The notes under the pieces: model-generated | The model's input: only the letters and a program-made list of their open reading frames with translations | Told to the model about the DNA's origin: nothing | Databases searched by the model: none | Source of the DNA: Ruania rhizosphaerae | GTDB lineage: Bacteria; Actinomycetota; Actinomycetes; Actinomycetales; Beutenbergiaceae | NCBI RefSeq assembly: GCF_009805705.1 | Contig: NZ_VSMB01000017.1 | Coordinates: forward strand, 1-64,000 | DNA: 64,000 nucleotides | Direction of reading: 5' to 3' | Shown here: positions 43,653 through 53,393 of the stretch, one piece after another | Layout of the letters: every line of letters begins with the position of its first letter | Position numbering within the stretch: position 1 is the stretch's first letter | Translations under genes and position numbers: made by a program

Positions 43653-44614
43653 ACCGCACCCCCCGTATCGCCGCTACCGCCGCCCTGGCGGCCTCCGCCC
43701 TCACCCTCGCCGCCTGCAGCAGCGGTGGTGACGCCGGAGCGGACTCCGGAGCCTTCCCCGAGGAAGACATCACCCTGATCGTCCAGGCTGCGGCCGGTGG
43801 CGGCTCCGACCTCTCCTCCAGGGCGCTGGCCACCGAGCTGGAAGAGATCCTGGGAGTCTCCATCGTGGTGGAGAACCGGCCCGGAGCCTCCGGCTCCACG
43901 GCGATGCAGTACGTCGCCGACCAGGAGCCCGACGGCTACACGATCGGTTTCGTCCCCGTCGAGATTGCCATGCTCGGCCACCAGAACTTCGATGTGGACC
44001 CGGCCAACTACGATTTCCTCGGCCAGATCATGCTCGCTCCGGGCGTCATCTCGGTGCCCACCGACAGCCCGCATGAGACCCTCGACGACCTCGTCACCGC
44101 GGCGCAGTCCGAGCCGCTGTCCGTGGCCAACTCCGGCGCCGGTTCGATCTGGGAGGCGGCAGCGCTCGGCCTCGCGGACTCCTCCGGTGCCCAACTGACC
44201 TCGGTCCCGTTCGATGGTGGCGCCGAGGCGGTCACCGCAGTTATCGGCGGCCAGGTGGATGCCGCTGTCGGTGGCACCGGTGAGACCTCCGCCGCCTACG
44301 CCGACGGGCAGCTGCGCCCGCTCGCAGTGTTCCACGACGAACGCCACCCGGCGCTGGAGGACGTTCCGACCGCGGCCGAGGCCGGCTACGACCTGGAGTT
44401 CGGTGGCTGGGGTGGCATCTACGCTCCGCTCGACCTGCCGAACGAGGTCCGCGCCACGCTCGAGTCGGCGATCGAGGAAGCCGCTACCTCGGAGAGCTTC
44501 GTGAGCACGATCGAGAACACTGGCGCCATCGCGGTCTACAAGAACGCCGACGAGTTCACCGAGTTCGTCAACGCTGAGTACGAGCGCTTCGGTGGGCTGC
44601 TCGGAGACAGCTGA
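43649..44614 (+). CDS. tctC: TTT substrate-binding lipoprotein (TctC/Bug)
   Basis: 321 residues: a signal peptide with lipobox C23 (LTLAAC), then the Bug fold with ITLIVQAAAGGGSDLSSRALA, VENRPGASGSTAMQYVADQEPDGYTIGF and PTAAEAGYDLEFGGWGGIYAP, all classic family motifs. It captures an organic acid outside the membrane for the TctAB carrier. The substrate is unknown; gene context suggests a sugar acid. The stop codon overlaps the tctB start by one base. Confidence 0.94.
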   Translation: MNRTPRIAATAALAASALTLAACSSGGDAGADSGAFPEEDITLIVQAAAGGGSDLSSRALATELEEILGVSIVVENRPGASGSTAMQYVADQEPDGYTIGFVPVEIAMLGHQNFDVDPANYDFLGQIMLAPGVISVPTDSPHETLDDLVTAAQSEPLSVANSGAGSIWEAAALGLADSSGAQLTSVPFDGGAEAVTAVIGGQVDAAVGGTGETSAAYADGQLRPLAVFHDERHPALEDVPTAAEAGYDLEFGGWGGIYAPLDLPNEVRATLESAIEEAATSESFVSTIENTGAIAVYKNADEFTEFVNAEYERFGGLLGDS

Positions 44615-45117
44615 TGCAGGCATTGGAGCCCGGCCCGGCACCAGCGCCTGAGAACCAGGCACTGGTCGCCGGGTCGTCGCGGCGGCTGGAGATCATCTGC
44701 GCAGTGATCGCCATCGTGGGGAGTGCGCTGCTGGTGTTCGCGGCTCAGCAGATCGAGGTGCGTAACGAGACCGGCGGGATCGATCCTCGCTGGTGGCCCA
44801 CCGTCCTCGGCGCTGCCGCCCTCGCGTTTGGCGTCGTCCTCGCGGCGGTGGCCGTTCTGCGCCCGCCGTTCTCCCGGGACGAACTGGAATCCGCCACCCG
44901 GGCCGGATGGGTGCGGCTCGCCGTGTCCGTTGCCATCGCGATGGTCTACCTCGTCCTCTGGCCGTGGACCGGCTATCTGATCGCCACGTTGCCGATGCTC
45001 GTGGTCCTCACCTGGCTGTTCGGTGGTCGCGGCTGGAAAACTCTGGCTGTCTTCCCGGTGGTCATGACGGCTTTCACTTATGCCCTCTTCCACCTCGTCC
45101 TGAAGGTTCCGCTATGA
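44614..45117 (+). CDS. tctB: TTT small membrane subunit (TctB)
   Basis: 167 residues with four hydrophobic helices and the DUF1468/TctB pattern (GIDPRWWPTVLGAAALAFG in the first half). It has an Ala/Pro-rich cytoplasmic lead of about 25 residues. Together with TctA it forms the sodium- or proton-driven carrier. A compound hairpin (44629-44673) folds within codons 6-20. Confidence 0.9.
   Translation: MQALEPGPAPAPENQALVAGSSRRLEIICAVIAIVGSALLVFAAQQIEVRNETGGIDPRWWPTVLGAAALAFGVVLAAVAVLRPPFSRDELESATRAGWVRLAVSVAIAMVYLVLWPWTGYLIATLPMLVVLTWLFGGRGWKTLAVFPVVMTAFTYALFHLVLKVPL
44629..44673 (+). other. Compound hairpin at tctC/tctB junction
   Basis: Nested arms: CCCGGC (44629-44634) with GCCGGG (44668-44673), CCAG (44641-44644) with CTGG (44662-44665), and GCCTG (44646-44650) with CAGGC (44656-44660), loop of five. 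It starts 15 nt after the tctC stop. The position matches hairpins in both sugar ABC operons here and may set the binding-protein to membrane-protein ratio. Confidence 0.55.
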
Positions 45118-46625
45118 GTGCGTTCGCCGAGGGCCTCAATGCCCTGCTCGACCCGACGGTCGCCGTGTGCCTGCTGGTCGGCCTCCTCATCGGGACTTTG
45201 GTCGGGATGTTCCCCGGCGTGACGGGCTCGATGGCGGTGGCACTGGCTGCCGGGTTCACGCTCACACTCGAGCCCGTCCAGGGCCTTGCCGTGCTGCTCA
45301 CCATCTACGTGGGCGCCAACTACGGGGACCGCATCCCCGCGATCCTCGTCAACACCCCCGGCACGCCGGCCGCCATCGCCACCACCCTCGATGGCTATCC
45401 GCTGGCGAAACAGGGTAAGGGTGGCCTGGCGCTGGTGAGCTCGGCGATGGTGACCACCGGTGGAATCCTGCTCTCGGTGGTGGTGTTCATCTTCGCTGCC
45501 CGGCCGGTTGCCTCGATCGCCCTCGAATTCGGTCCGGCGGAGATGTTCGCTTTGGTGGTCTTCGGGCTGACGGTGATGATCTCGATTTCGTCCCGGTCCC
45601 TGCTCAAGGGGCTACTGGCAGGGATCGCCGGTCTTGCGATCGCGACCATCGGCCGTGACCCGATCACCGGGGACGAGCGTTTCGTCTTCGGCCTCAACGA
45701 CCTCAACAGCGGTCTGCCGTTCATCGCGGTGATCATCGGCCTGTTCGGTATCGCCGAGCTCTTCGACCAGCTCCTCACCCACCACCCCGGCACCGCCCAG
45801 ATCGTCTCCAGCCTCGGGCGCTGGTGGCCCACTCGCGCCGAGTACAAGCAGATGGCACGCCCGTTCGCCCTCTCCTCGGTGCTCGGTACCGTGGTGGGTG
45901 CGGTCCCGGCGGCCGGCGGTGACATCGCCGGGCTGATCGGCTGGGACCGGGCGAAGCGGATGTCCAAGCACCCGGAGAAGTTCGGAAAGGGCTCCCTGGA
46001 GGGCCTCACCGCTGCGGACACCGCCTCCTCGGCCACGCTCGGCGGCTCCCTCACGACCACCATGGCCCTCGGTGTCCCCGGCGACTCGGTGATGGCGGTG
46101 ATGCTCGGCTCGATGCTCATCTGGGGACTGCAGCCCGGACCGTCGATGTTCGTGCAGAGCCCTGAGCTGGTCGCCTCCATCGCCGGGATCATGATCATCG
46201 CCACGGTGCTCTCGCTCGGCATCAGCCTGGTGCGCAGCCAGGGCATGGTAAAGATCCTCGACCTGCCACGGCACTACATCTGGGTCGGCATCCTGCTGTT
46301 CTGCATCGTCGGCACCTACACCACGTCGAACAACATGTACACGGTCTGGGTGATGCTGCTCTCGGGTGTGGTGGGTGTGATCATGAAGCGCACCGGCTTC
46401 CCACCCGGCCCCGTCGTTCTCGGCCTGCTGCTCGGCCCGCTCGCGGAGTCGAACCTGCGCCGCGCGCTGCTCATTGACGGTCCCGCGTCGCTGGTGACTC
46501 AGCCGATCGCCGCGAGTCTACTGCTGCTCGCTGCCTTCTCCCTGGCGATGCCGCTGATCCGCCGGGCACGGGCCGCTCGCAGAGACGGAGCCCCACCGCA
46601 GCCGATTGAGGTGGACCGCACGTGA
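45114..46625 (+). CDS. tctA: TTT large membrane subunit (TctA)
   Basis: 503 residues with about twelve hydrophobic segments. The TctA signatures are clear: GLLIGTLVGMFPGVTGSMAVAL, GANYGDRIPAILVNTPGTPAAIATTLDGYPLA and the repeat-like ALGVPGDSVMAVMLGSMLIWGLQPGP. It is the main transport channel. It overlaps tctB by four bases and the next gene by four. The organic-acid substrate cannot be read from the sequence. Confidence 0.95.
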   Translation: MSAFAEGLNALLDPTVAVCLLVGLLIGTLVGMFPGVTGSMAVALAAGFTLTLEPVQGLAVLLTIYVGANYGDRIPAILVNTPGTPAAIATTLDGYPLAKQGKGGLALVSSAMVTTGGILLSVVVFIFAARPVASIALEFGPAEMFALVVFGLTVMISISSRSLLKGLLAGIAGLAIATIGRDPITGDERFVFGLNDLNSGLPFIAVIIGLFGIAELFDQLLTHHPGTAQIVSSLGRWWPTRAEYKQMARPFALSSVLGTVVGAVPAAGGDIAGLIGWDRAKRMSKHPEKFGKGSLEGLTAADTASSATLGGSLTTTMALGVPGDSVMAVMLGSMLIWGLQPGPSMFVQSPELVASIAGIMIIATVLSLGISLVRSQGMVKILDLPRHYIWVGILLFCIVGTYTTSNNMYTVWVMLLSGVVGVIMKRTGFPPGPVVLGLLLGPLAESNLRRALLIDGPASLVTQPIAASLLLLAAFSLAMPLIRRARAARRDGAPPQPIEVDRT

Positions 46626-47725
46626 GCACCCCACCCGGGCGGGTTCCGGACTTCCTCCGGCGCGAGTTCGTCGCCGTCGATCACCCTGCCTGGCGGCAGG
46701 CGCACGCCTCCAGCGTGCTGATGGCCGACGGCGCAGCCCTGGTTGCCTGGTTCGGTGGCACTCGGGAGGGCACACCGGACAACCGCATCTTCCTGGCCCG
46801 CCGGGATGCCGGCGCCTGGTCCACCCCCGAAGTGATCGCTGAGGGCGATGTGGCGCACTGGAACCCGGTGCTCGCTGCCGGCCCGGACGGCCAGACTTGG
46901 CTGTTCTTCAAGCGAGGCAGCCGGATCTCGACCTGGCGCACCTGGGTGCGACGCTCGGACGACGGTGGCCGCACCTGGTCCGAGCCCGCCGAACTCATCC
47001 CCGGTCCGGACGGTGCGGCGGGGCGCGGACCGGTGAAGAACCCACCCCTGTGGCTCCCCGGAACCTGGCTGGCACCCGCCTCGACCGAGACCTCAGGCAC
47101 CGAGGAGCCCGCCAGGTGGGAGCCGTTCGTGGACCGTTCCAGCGACAGCGGCCGCACCTGGACGCCCGTGCCGATCCCCGTGGACCGGACTGCTTTGCAT
47201 GGGCCGGGTCTGATCCAGCCGGCCCTCGTCGCCCGCCCCTGGGGGGTGCTGGCGCTGATGCGCAGCACCGAAGGCGTGGTGTACCGATCAGAGTCCACCG
47301 ACGGCGGCCGCACGTGGTCTCAGGCAGCACCCACCTCATTACCGAACAACAACTCTGGACTCACCGCCCTATCCCTGCCCGACGGGCTGGTGGCGTGCGT
47401 GCACAACCCGGTCTCTGGGGACTGGGCACCTCGGTGCCCGCTGGTGCTCTCGGTGAGCGAGGACGACGGGCACACCTGGTGGACCGCCGTCGTGTTGGAG
47501 GATGGACGTACGCCCGTGCACCCGGACCGGCCACCGCGCCTTCCGATGTCGGACCCGTTCGACGCAGCTGATGACGGCGTCCGCACCACCGGCGTGGGCG
47601 AGTACTCCTACCCGGCGGCCGTCCTGGACGGCCACGACTTGCACATCACCTACACCTGGCAGCGCCGCGGCATCGTCGCGGCGAGCCTGCCGCTCGAGAA
47701 AGCTCTAGGAAGGAACCTCGCGTGA
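46622..47725 (+). CDS. BNR_2 sialidase-like beta-propeller protein
   Basis: A 367-residue six-blade propeller with four Asp-boxes (SDDGGRTW 112-119, SSDSGRTW 173-180, STDGGRTW 225-232, SEDDGHTW 279-286) and the BNR_2 (PF13088) opening LVAWFGGTREGTPDNRIFLAR. No signal peptide or lipobox is present, so it acts in the cytoplasm on imported material, unlike secreted sialidases. The sialidase FRIP motif is not evident, so the true reaction is open: hydrolase or lyase on a sugar-acid glycoside. The GTG start overlaps tctA. Confidence 0.85.
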   Translation: MSTPPGRVPDFLRREFVAVDHPAWRQAHASSVLMADGAALVAWFGGTREGTPDNRIFLARRDAGAWSTPEVIAEGDVAHWNPVLAAGPDGQTWLFFKRGSRISTWRTWVRRSDDGGRTWSEPAELIPGPDGAAGRGPVKNPPLWLPGTWLAPASTETSGTEEPARWEPFVDRSSDSGRTWTPVPIPVDRTALHGPGLIQPALVARPWGVLALMRSTEGVVYRSESTDGGRTWSQAAPTSLPNNNSGLTALSLPDGLVACVHNPVSGDWAPRCPLVLSVSEDDGHTWWTAVVLEDGRTPVHPDRPPRLPMSDPFDAADDGVRTTGVGEYSYPAAVLDGHDLHITYTWQRRGIVAASLPLEKALGRNLA

Positions 47726-48594
47726 CCGCATCCCGTACCTGCTCCATCATCAGCGCCGTCCCCGTGCCGTTCGCCCCCGCCGGTGAGCTCGACCTCGACA
47801 CCTTCGCGGCGACCCTGCGCGGGATCGACGCACACGTGGACGGCGCGCTGATCGCCGGCACGACGGGCGAGTTCCCAGCGCTGGACGACGCCGAGCGGCT
47901 CGAGCTGTTCCAGGTCGGCGTGGACGTGCTCGGAGCCGACCGGGTGATCGCGCATCTCGGGCACGGCAGCAGCCGGCAGGTACTCCGGCTGGCGAACGGC
48001 ACCGCAGCGCTGGGCATCACCCGATTCGCCCTGCTCTCGCCGTACTACCTGCCCACCGACGACGATGGCGTGGTGGAGTTCTTCGCGGCCCTCTGCCGGG
48101 CGCACCCCACAGCGAGCGTCTATGCCTACCTGTTCCCGGAGCGGACCGGGATGGACATCTCCGCCGAGGTCCTCGGCCGGGTGATGGCATTGCCGGGCAT
48201 GGTCGGGGTGAAGCTCTCCGGTGGAGCCTCGGAGCAGATCGCCGAGTACGCCGCCGTGCTGCAGGATGGCCAGGAGCTCTACTCCGGCAACGACGCGACC
48301 CTGCCCGGCGTGCTGGACGCGGGCGGGACCGGTGTGGTCTCGGGGGTCTCCTCGGCCTTCCCGGAGACGTTCTCGAGGCTTGCCCAGGCCCTGCGGTCCG
48401 GGGACGAGCAGGAGATCGCCGCTACGCAGGCCGACGCCGCCGGTGCGGTGGCGCTCGCCGGTCCGAGTGTGACCCGGCTGAAGGTGGCCCTCGCCGCCCG
48501 CAGCGGTGCGCCATGGGCCAGCCGGATGGCGCTGCCAGCGGTCGATGACGTGACCCAGACGGAGATCAGGGCGGCGGTAGCACAGCACGGCTGA
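47722..48594 (+). CDS. DHDPS/N-acetylneuraminate-lyase-family aldolase
   Basis: 290 residues with the class-I aldolase pattern: AGTTGEFPAL near 45-54 (the GTTGE motif), Y134 in VYAYLFP and the Schiff-base lysine K164 in GVKLSGG. It should cleave or dehydrate a 2-keto-3-deoxy sugar acid. The GTG start overlaps the BNR gene by four bases. With the transporter and the BNR protein it outlines an import, processing and aldol-cleavage route for an unknown acidic sugar, perhaps related to sialic acid or another ulosonic acid. Confidence 0.88.
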   Translation: MTASRTCSIISAVPVPFAPAGELDLDTFAATLRGIDAHVDGALIAGTTGEFPALDDAERLELFQVGVDVLGADRVIAHLGHGSSRQVLRLANGTAALGITRFALLSPYYLPTDDDGVVEFFAALCRAHPTASVYAYLFPERTGMDISAEVLGRVMALPGMVGVKLSGGASEQIAEYAAVLQDGQELYSGNDATLPGVLDAGGTGVVSGVSSAFPETFSRLAQALRSGDEQEIAATQADAAGAVALAGPSVTRLKVALAARSGAPWASRMALPAVDDVTQTEIRAAVAQHG

Positions 48595-48652
48595 GCGTTG
48601 CGTCGGTGAAATTGAATCGACATGGCCGGCGCAGCCGACGCACTCTGCTGAC

Positions 48653-49060
48653 ATGACCTCACGTATCTCGCACACCTCCGTTGACTCCCATGACGCCTAT
48701 GCCCAGTCGGTCTTCTGGCGGGAGGTCCTCGGCTACCTTGAGGATCCCGAAGATCCGAACCTGCCCGGGCATGCCCAGTGCATGACCTTCTCTCCGGATG
48801 GGCGCCACAGGGTGCTCTTCATCGAGGTTCCTGAGGCCAAGCCGGTGAAGAACCGGCTGCACTTCGACCTCGCGCCCACCGATCTCACTCGCGAGCAGGA
48901 AGTGGAGCGGATCCTGGCGCTCGGGGCCACGCAGATGGCCGACCGCCGCCGGCCTGACGGTGGGGGCTGGGTCACCCTCGCAGACCCCGAGGGGAACGAG
49001 TTCTGCGTGCTCCAGGGTGACCTGGACCGGGAGGACCCCTGGGCGCACATGGTGCACTGA
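48653..49060 (+). CDS. VOC-family (glyoxalase-like) protein
   Basis: 135 residues of the vicinal-oxygen-chelate fold: SRISHTSVDSHDAYAQSVFWREVLGYLEDPEDPN, then KNRLHFDLAPTD and VTLADPEGNEFCVLQGD. The DPEGNEFC motif holds a family metal-ligand glutamate. It resembles the actinobacterial glyoxalase-like domain group of unknown substrate. It is separated by 58 bp from the TTT operon and may be a separate unit. Confidence 0.9.
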   Translation: MTSRISHTSVDSHDAYAQSVFWREVLGYLEDPEDPNLPGHAQCMTFSPDGRHRVLFIEVPEAKPVKNRLHFDLAPTDLTREQEVERILALGATQMADRRRPDGGGWVTLADPEGNEFCVLQGDLDREDPWAHMVH

Positions 49061-49139
49061 TGCCCGATGGCGACCGTTGCCGGGCTTGAATCCACGTTCG
49101 GCTGCGGTCGCCGGACCGAACCGACGGCCCCTGGCGACA

Positions 49140-49159
49140 CTGTGCCACATCAGGCACAG
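49140..49159. terminator. 7-bp hairpin between convergent VOC and kbl genes
   Basis: CTGTGCC (49140-49146) and GGCACAG (49153-49159) pair perfectly around a 6-nt loop, 80 bp after the VOC stop and 16 bp after the kbl stop on the other strand. It can serve both genes. No T-run on either side. Confidence 0.5.
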
Positions 49160-49174
49160 CATCGCCGTGGCCTG

Positions 49175-50398
49175 TCAGTTCTGTACGGCATCCCGCGCCG
49201 CCACGAACGCCGCGACGCACGCCTCGACATCCGCGGCTGAGTGTGCGGCCGAGAGTTGCACCCGGATCCGTGCCTTCCCCCGCGGCACCACCGGGAAACT
49301 GAACGCTGTCACGTACACCCCGTGGGCGAGCATGGCGTCGGCGATCTGGGCGGCGAGGGCGGCATCGCCGAACATCACCGGCACGATGGCGTGCTCCCCG
49401 GGAAGCAGGTCGAAGCCCGCCGCCGCCATGCGCTCTCGGAACAGCGCGGCGTTGGCGCCCAGCCGATCCCGCAGCTCGCCGGCGCCGCTGATCAGATCCA
49501 GTGCCGTCAGCGTCGCGGACACGATCGCCGGGGCCAGGGAGTTGGAGAACAGATACGGCCGCGCCCGCTGGCGCAGCAGCTCCACGATCTCGGCCCGCCC
49601 GGAGACGTATCCGCCGGAGGCACCGCCCAGCGCCTTGCCGAAGGTTCCCGTGGTCAGGTCCACCCGGTCAGACACGCCGGCATGTTCCGGAGTCCCCGCC
49701 CCTGTCGGCCCCATGAACCCGACGGCGTGGGAGTCGTCCACCATCACCAGCGCACCGAACTCTTCGGCCAGATCGCAGATCTGGGCCAGTGGCGCCAGGT
49801 AGCCGTCCATGGAGAACACGCCATCGGTGACCACCAGAATCCGCCGCGCTCCGCCCTCCTTCGCCCGGGTGAGCTGCGCCCGCAGATCAGTCATATCCCG
49901 GTTCGCATACCGGAACCGTGCCGCCTTGCACAGCCGGATCCCGTCGATGATCGAGGCATGGTTGAGCTCGTCGGAGATCACTGCGTCCTCGGCACTGAGC
50001 AGCGTCTCGAAGACTCCGCCGTTGGCATCGAAGCAGGAGCCGAACAGGATCGTGCCCTCAGTGCCCAGGAACTGCGAGACCCGTCGCTCCAGCTCCAGGT
50101 GCAGATCCTGGGTGCCGCAGATGAACCGCACCGATGCCATCCCGAAACCGCGCTCGTCCAGTGCCCGGTGGGCTGCGGCGATGATGTCCGGGTGCCCGGC
50201 GAGCCCGAGGTAGTTGTTCGCGCAGAAGTTGAGCACCTCGGCAGGTGCGTTCGCCGTCGCTGCGGAAGGGCCGCCGTCGGGAGGGGAGGCCAGCACATGC
50301 GCGGACTGGGGCGAGGCGATGGCCCGCTCGTGCTTGTACAGCCCGGACGAGCGCAATTCGTCCAGCTCGGCGCGCAGATCCTCAGCGATCGTGTACAT
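49175..50398 (-). CDS. kbl: Glycine C-acetyltransferase (2-amino-3-ketobutyrate CoA ligase)
   Basis: 407 residues of the PLP alpha-oxoamine synthase family: [35 protein letters not shown] (PLP ring stacking and aspartate) and the Schiff-base lysine in [15 protein letters not shown]. It converts 2-amino-3-ketobutyrate and CoA to glycine and acetyl-CoA. It follows tdh by nine bases, so both steps of threonine breakdown are cotranscribed. Length and motifs match Kbl; 8-amino-7-oxononanoate synthase is excluded by the tdh context. Confidence 0.95.
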   Translation of the reverse strand: MYTIAEDLRAELDELRSSGLYKHERAIASPQSAHVLASPPDGGPSAATANAPAEVLNFCANNYLGLAGHPDIIAAAHRALDERGFGMASVRFICGTQDLHLELERRVSQFLGTEGTILFGSCFDANGGVFETLLSAEDAVISDELNHASIIDGIRLCKAARFRYANRDMTDLRAQLTRAKEGGARRILVVTDGVFSMDGYLAPLAQICDLAEEFGALVMVDDSHAVGFMGPTGAGTPEHAGVSDRVDLTTGTFGKALGGASGGYVSGRAEIVELLRQRARPYLFSNSLAPAIVSATLTALDLISGAGELRDRLGANAALFRERMAAAGFDLLPGEHAIVPVMFGDAALAAQIADAMLAHGVYVTAFSFPVVPRGKARIRVQLSAAHSAADVEACVAAFVAARDAVQN

Positions 50399-50407
50399 CG
50401 GTGCTCC

Positions 50408-51463
50408 TCACAACCTCGTCCAGTCCAGCACGACCTTGCCGCTCGTGGCCGACTTCGCGGCCGCGAACCCCGCTTCCCACTGCGACGCCGGGAGCCGGTC
50501 GGTCACCACCGAGGTGACGGCGTCGAGCAGCCACTCGGAGGTCTGCAGCATCGAGCTCATCGCGTTCCACGTCTCGAACATCTCCCTCCCGTAGATCCCC
50601 TGCAGTGTCAGCATCTGGGTGACCACCAGCGACCAGTCCATGTCGATCGGTTCGCTCGGTAGCCCCAGGATGGCGATCTTCCCCCCGTGGTTCATCACGG
50701 TGATCATCTCCGGCAGGGCACTGGGGTGGCCCGACATCTCCAGCCCGACGTCGAAGCCCTCCCGCAGGTGCAGCAGTTCCTCGGCACGATTGACCGGAGT
50801 GGTGGAGACATTCAGCGCCAGATCCACGCCCATCCGTTCGGCCAGCGCCAGCCGCTCGGGGGAGACGTCGGTGATAGCGACGTACCGGGCACCGGCATGG
50901 CGTACCACCGCCGCGGCCATCAGCCCGATCGGCCCGGCGCCGGTGATCAGCACATCCTCGCCGACCACGCCGAACTTCAGCGCGGTGTGCACCGCGTTGC
51001 CGAAGGGGTCGAAGATGGCGCCGAGCTCCGGGCTGACGGCGTGGCCTCCCTCGCGGGTGTGGGACCACACGTTCTCCTGCGGGATCACCACGTACTCGGC
51101 GAAGGCACCGTCGCGTTGCACGCCGATCGAGATGGTCCGGATGCACAATTGCCGCCGGCCGGCCCGGCAGTTGCGGCACATCCCGCACACAATGTGCCCC
51201 TCACCGGAGACCAGCTCACCGACCTCGACGTCGTGGATCATGTCTCCGACCGCGACGACCTCGCCGTAGAACTCGTGCCCGGGGATCATCGGCGACGTCA
51301 CCATCGAGGCAGCCCAGTGATCCCAGTCGAGGATGTGCAGGTCGGTGCCGCAGATGCCGGTGGTGTGCACGCGGATCTTCACCTCGTGCGGGCCGGGCTC
51401 CGGCTCGGGTCGGTCAACGAGCTCCAGCCCGGGGTGAGGGCCGGTCTTATACAAGGCCTTCAT
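50408..51463 (-). CDS. tdh: L-threonine 3-dehydrogenase
   Basis: 351 residues of the zinc medium-chain dehydrogenase family. Catalytic zinc ligands lie in GICGTDLH and GHEFYGE; the structural zinc has four cysteines ([15 protein letters not shown]); the NAD fold carries [10 protein letters not shown]. It oxidises L-threonine to 2-amino-3-ketobutyrate, which Kbl cleaves. AGGAGG lies ten bases before the ATG at 51463. Upstream (51490-51506) the imperfect palindrome GATAGTGGAACGCTATC may hold an operator. Confidence 0.95.
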   Translation of the reverse strand: MKALYKTGPHPGLELVDRPEPEPGPHEVKIRVHTTGICGTDLHILDWDHWAASMVTSPMIPGHEFYGEVVAVGDMIHDVEVGELVSGEGHIVCGMCRNCRAGRRQLCIRTISIGVQRDGAFAEYVVIPQENVWSHTREGGHAVSPELGAIFDPFGNAVHTALKFGVVGEDVLITGAGPIGLMAAAVVRHAGARYVAITDVSPERLALAERMGVDLALNVSTTPVNRAEELLHLREGFDVGLEMSGHPSALPEMITVMNHGGKIAILGLPSEPIDMDWSLVVTQMLTLQGIYGREMFETWNAMSSMLQTSEWLLDAVTSVVTDRLPASQWEAGFAAAKSATSGKVVLDWTRL

Positions 51464-51643
51464 TCTTGGCGTTCCTCCTGGGTTGTCCAGATAGTGGAAC
51501 GCTATCAAGGGTGCGGGTAGTCGTCCGATTCCGGCCAGGCAGGGGGACCGGCGGTAGGTGGAGCGGGCCGGGTGGTGGACGATCCTCTCGTCGGGGACTG
51601 CTACCCATGGGCGACCGGCAGCGGTGCGGGCTAGCGTGGAGGA

Positions 51644-52291
51644 GTGACCTACCCTGCCCCGCCCGCGAAGACCTCGACCACTGGTCCGAAGATCCTCACC
51701 TTCGGTGGCATCGGTCTGCTGGTGGTCACCGCGGTGCTCGCGGTGTTCGTGGTGCGATTGTTCCTCTCGGTGCTCCCGCTCGGGATCGTCGACTCCGACG
51801 GCTCACCGGGGCCGGACGCGGTCGGCGGCACCGATGTGCCTGGCAGTGTGACCCTCACCCTGGAGACCGACACCGCGTACACGGTCTACCTCGCGTTCCC
51901 GAGCAACACCGCCGCCGCGCTCAGCGAGGACCCGACGGTCACCGACGCGATGGGCACGATCTTGCCCGGGCTCCCCGCCCCGGCCAGCACCTCCACCATC
52001 GGAGGGGTCTCCGCGGAAGGTGTGCACACCTTCCGTACGAGCGCCGCTGGTGAGTACACGATCGACGTCCCAGAGCTCGCCGACCCGGACTCCACCCCGT
52101 GGGCCACCGCAGTGGTGACCGAGGGTGACGACTTGCCTGCCTTCTTCTCCGGACTGTTCGGCACCGTGTTCGGGGTGTTCCTCGCGATCGGACTGGGGGT
52201 GCTCGGGTTGGGGATGGTCGTCGGTGGCGGGATCTGGTGGTACATGCGTTCCCGTGTTCGCAACACTCCGGGGATGCAGCGGCCCGGATAG
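51644..52291 (+). CDS. Unknown protein with two membrane helices
   Basis: 215 residues, not recognised. A short cytoplasmic start is followed by a membrane helix (residues about 17-47), a roughly 120-residue extracellular beta-rich Thr/Ala domain ([37 protein letters not shown]) and a second helix (about 172-200) with a basic end. The outer part resembles small extracytoplasmic beta-sandwiches found in other actinobacterial membrane proteins. The GTG start lies six bases after TAGCGT, a leaderless pattern; GGAGG is too close to act as a ribosome site. Confidence 0.75.
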   Translation: MTYPAPPAKTSTTGPKILTFGGIGLLVVTAVLAVFVVRLFLSVLPLGIVDSDGSPGPDAVGGTDVPGSVTLTLETDTAYTVYLAFPSNTAAALSEDPTVTDAMGTILPGLPAPASTSTIGGVSAEGVHTFRTSAAGEYTIDVPELADPDSTPWATAVVTEGDDLPAFFSGLFGTVFGVFLAIGLGVLGLGMVVGGGIWWYMRSRVRNTPGMQRPG

Positions 52292-52352
52292 TCCTATCGC
52301 TGCCGTCGATCGGGCGCTCAGCGCGCCGAGAGATCCGTCGTAGGATCCCTCC

Positions 52353-53369
52353 ATGCCGAGAGGGCAACGCGGGCGAGTGACGATCGCCGATGTCGCTGCA
52401 TCAGCAGGCGTGTCGAAGATGACCGTCTCGCTCACGATGAACGACCGGCCCGGCATCTCTGCGCAGACCCGGCACCGAGTCCGCGAGGCTGCGGCGGCAC
52501 TGGGGTGGGAGCCCGACAGCACGGCGCGCCGGCTCGCGGGTGCGGGCGCGGGTGCGGTGGGCCTGGTCATTCGGCGCCCCGCTCACCACGTGTCGGCGGA
52601 TACCTTCTACATGCAACTGATCGCGGCGATGGGGTCGCACCTGACGTCGAACGGCCTTGCGCTGACGCTCAACGTTGCCGAGTCGGTAGCCATCGAAGAA
52701 GAGATCTACGCATCCTTCGCGCGCCGGCGCTCCGTGGACGCCGTGCTGGTGACCGACGTCGCCGCCGATGATCCGCGCGCGAGTCTCCTGGAGGAACTCG
52801 GACTCCCCAGCGTCGCGCTGGGCGGGCCGGGGACGCAGTTTCCCACGTTGGCCGCAGACGTCTCCGGTGCAGCGGAGCAGATCGTCGACCACTTGGCCGA
52901 TCGCGGCCACCGCTGTATCGGACGCGTGGCGGCAACACCCGATTTCTATTACTCCAGGGCCCGTTCGGAGGCGTTCGCCGCGTGTGCAGCCACGCTCGAC
53001 CTCACCGTGCACGTCCTCGAAGGCGCGAGGACGATGGCCGACAGTGAGGTGATGACGGAGGCGCTACTCGAGCGTGGCGTGACCGCGCTCGTCTATGACA
53101 GCGATCCGCTCATGCTCGGTGGACTCGCGGCGGCGCGACGATCGGGACGTGCAATTCCGGCGGATCTGGCCGTCGTCTCCTGGGATGGTTCCGGACTGAC
53201 CCCCTATCTCGCGCCCTCGCCCACGCTGATCAGACGTGATGTGGCGGCGTTGGGGATCGGGGCTGCCGAGGCGCTGATGGACGCTGCTCGTACGCCGCTG
53301 TATCCAGGCTTCCTGGCCGAGGGGCGGGACTTGTCCGTCCCCACACTGCACCTGGGAGACACCACCTAG
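52353..53369 (+). CDS. LacI-family regulator of the glycan locus
   Basis: 338 residues: a LacI helix-turn-helix (VTIADVAASAGVSKMTVSLTMNDRPGISAQTRHRVREAAAALGW over residues about 9-52) followed by a periplasmic-binding-protein-like sugar domain ending in DLAVVSWDGSGLTPYLAPSPT. It precedes the beta-mannosidase gene by 24 bp and should repress it in the absence of a mannoside-type sugar. TAGGAT six bases before its ATG suggests a leaderless mRNA. Confidence 0.93.
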   Translation: MPRGQRGRVTIADVAASAGVSKMTVSLTMNDRPGISAQTRHRVREAAAALGWEPDSTARRLAGAGAGAVGLVIRRPAHHVSADTFYMQLIAAMGSHLTSNGLALTLNVAESVAIEEEIYASFARRRSVDAVLVTDVAADDPRASLLEELGLPSVALGGPGTQFPTLAADVSGAAEQIVDHLADRGHRCIGRVAATPDFYYSRARSEAFAACAATLDLTVHVLEGARTMADSEVMTEALLERGVTALVYDSDPLMLGGLAAARRSGRAIPADLAVVSWDGSGLTPYLAPSPTLIRRDVAALGIGAAEALMDAARTPLYPGFLAEGRDLSVPTLHLGDTT

Positions 53370-53371
53370 CG

Positions 53372-53385
53372 TTGTACCGGTAAAG
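53372..53385 (+). promoter_or_regulatory. LacI-type operator overlapping the beta-mannosidase promoter
   Basis: TTGTACCGGTAAAG is a CG-centred inverted repeat (arms TTGTACC and GGTAAAG, five of seven symmetric), the form of LacI-family sites. It overlaps the TAAAGT -10 box (53381-53386), which lies seven bases before the ATG at 53394. The LacI gene ends three bases upstream. Confidence 0.55.
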
Positions 53386-53393
53386 TAGTGGAG

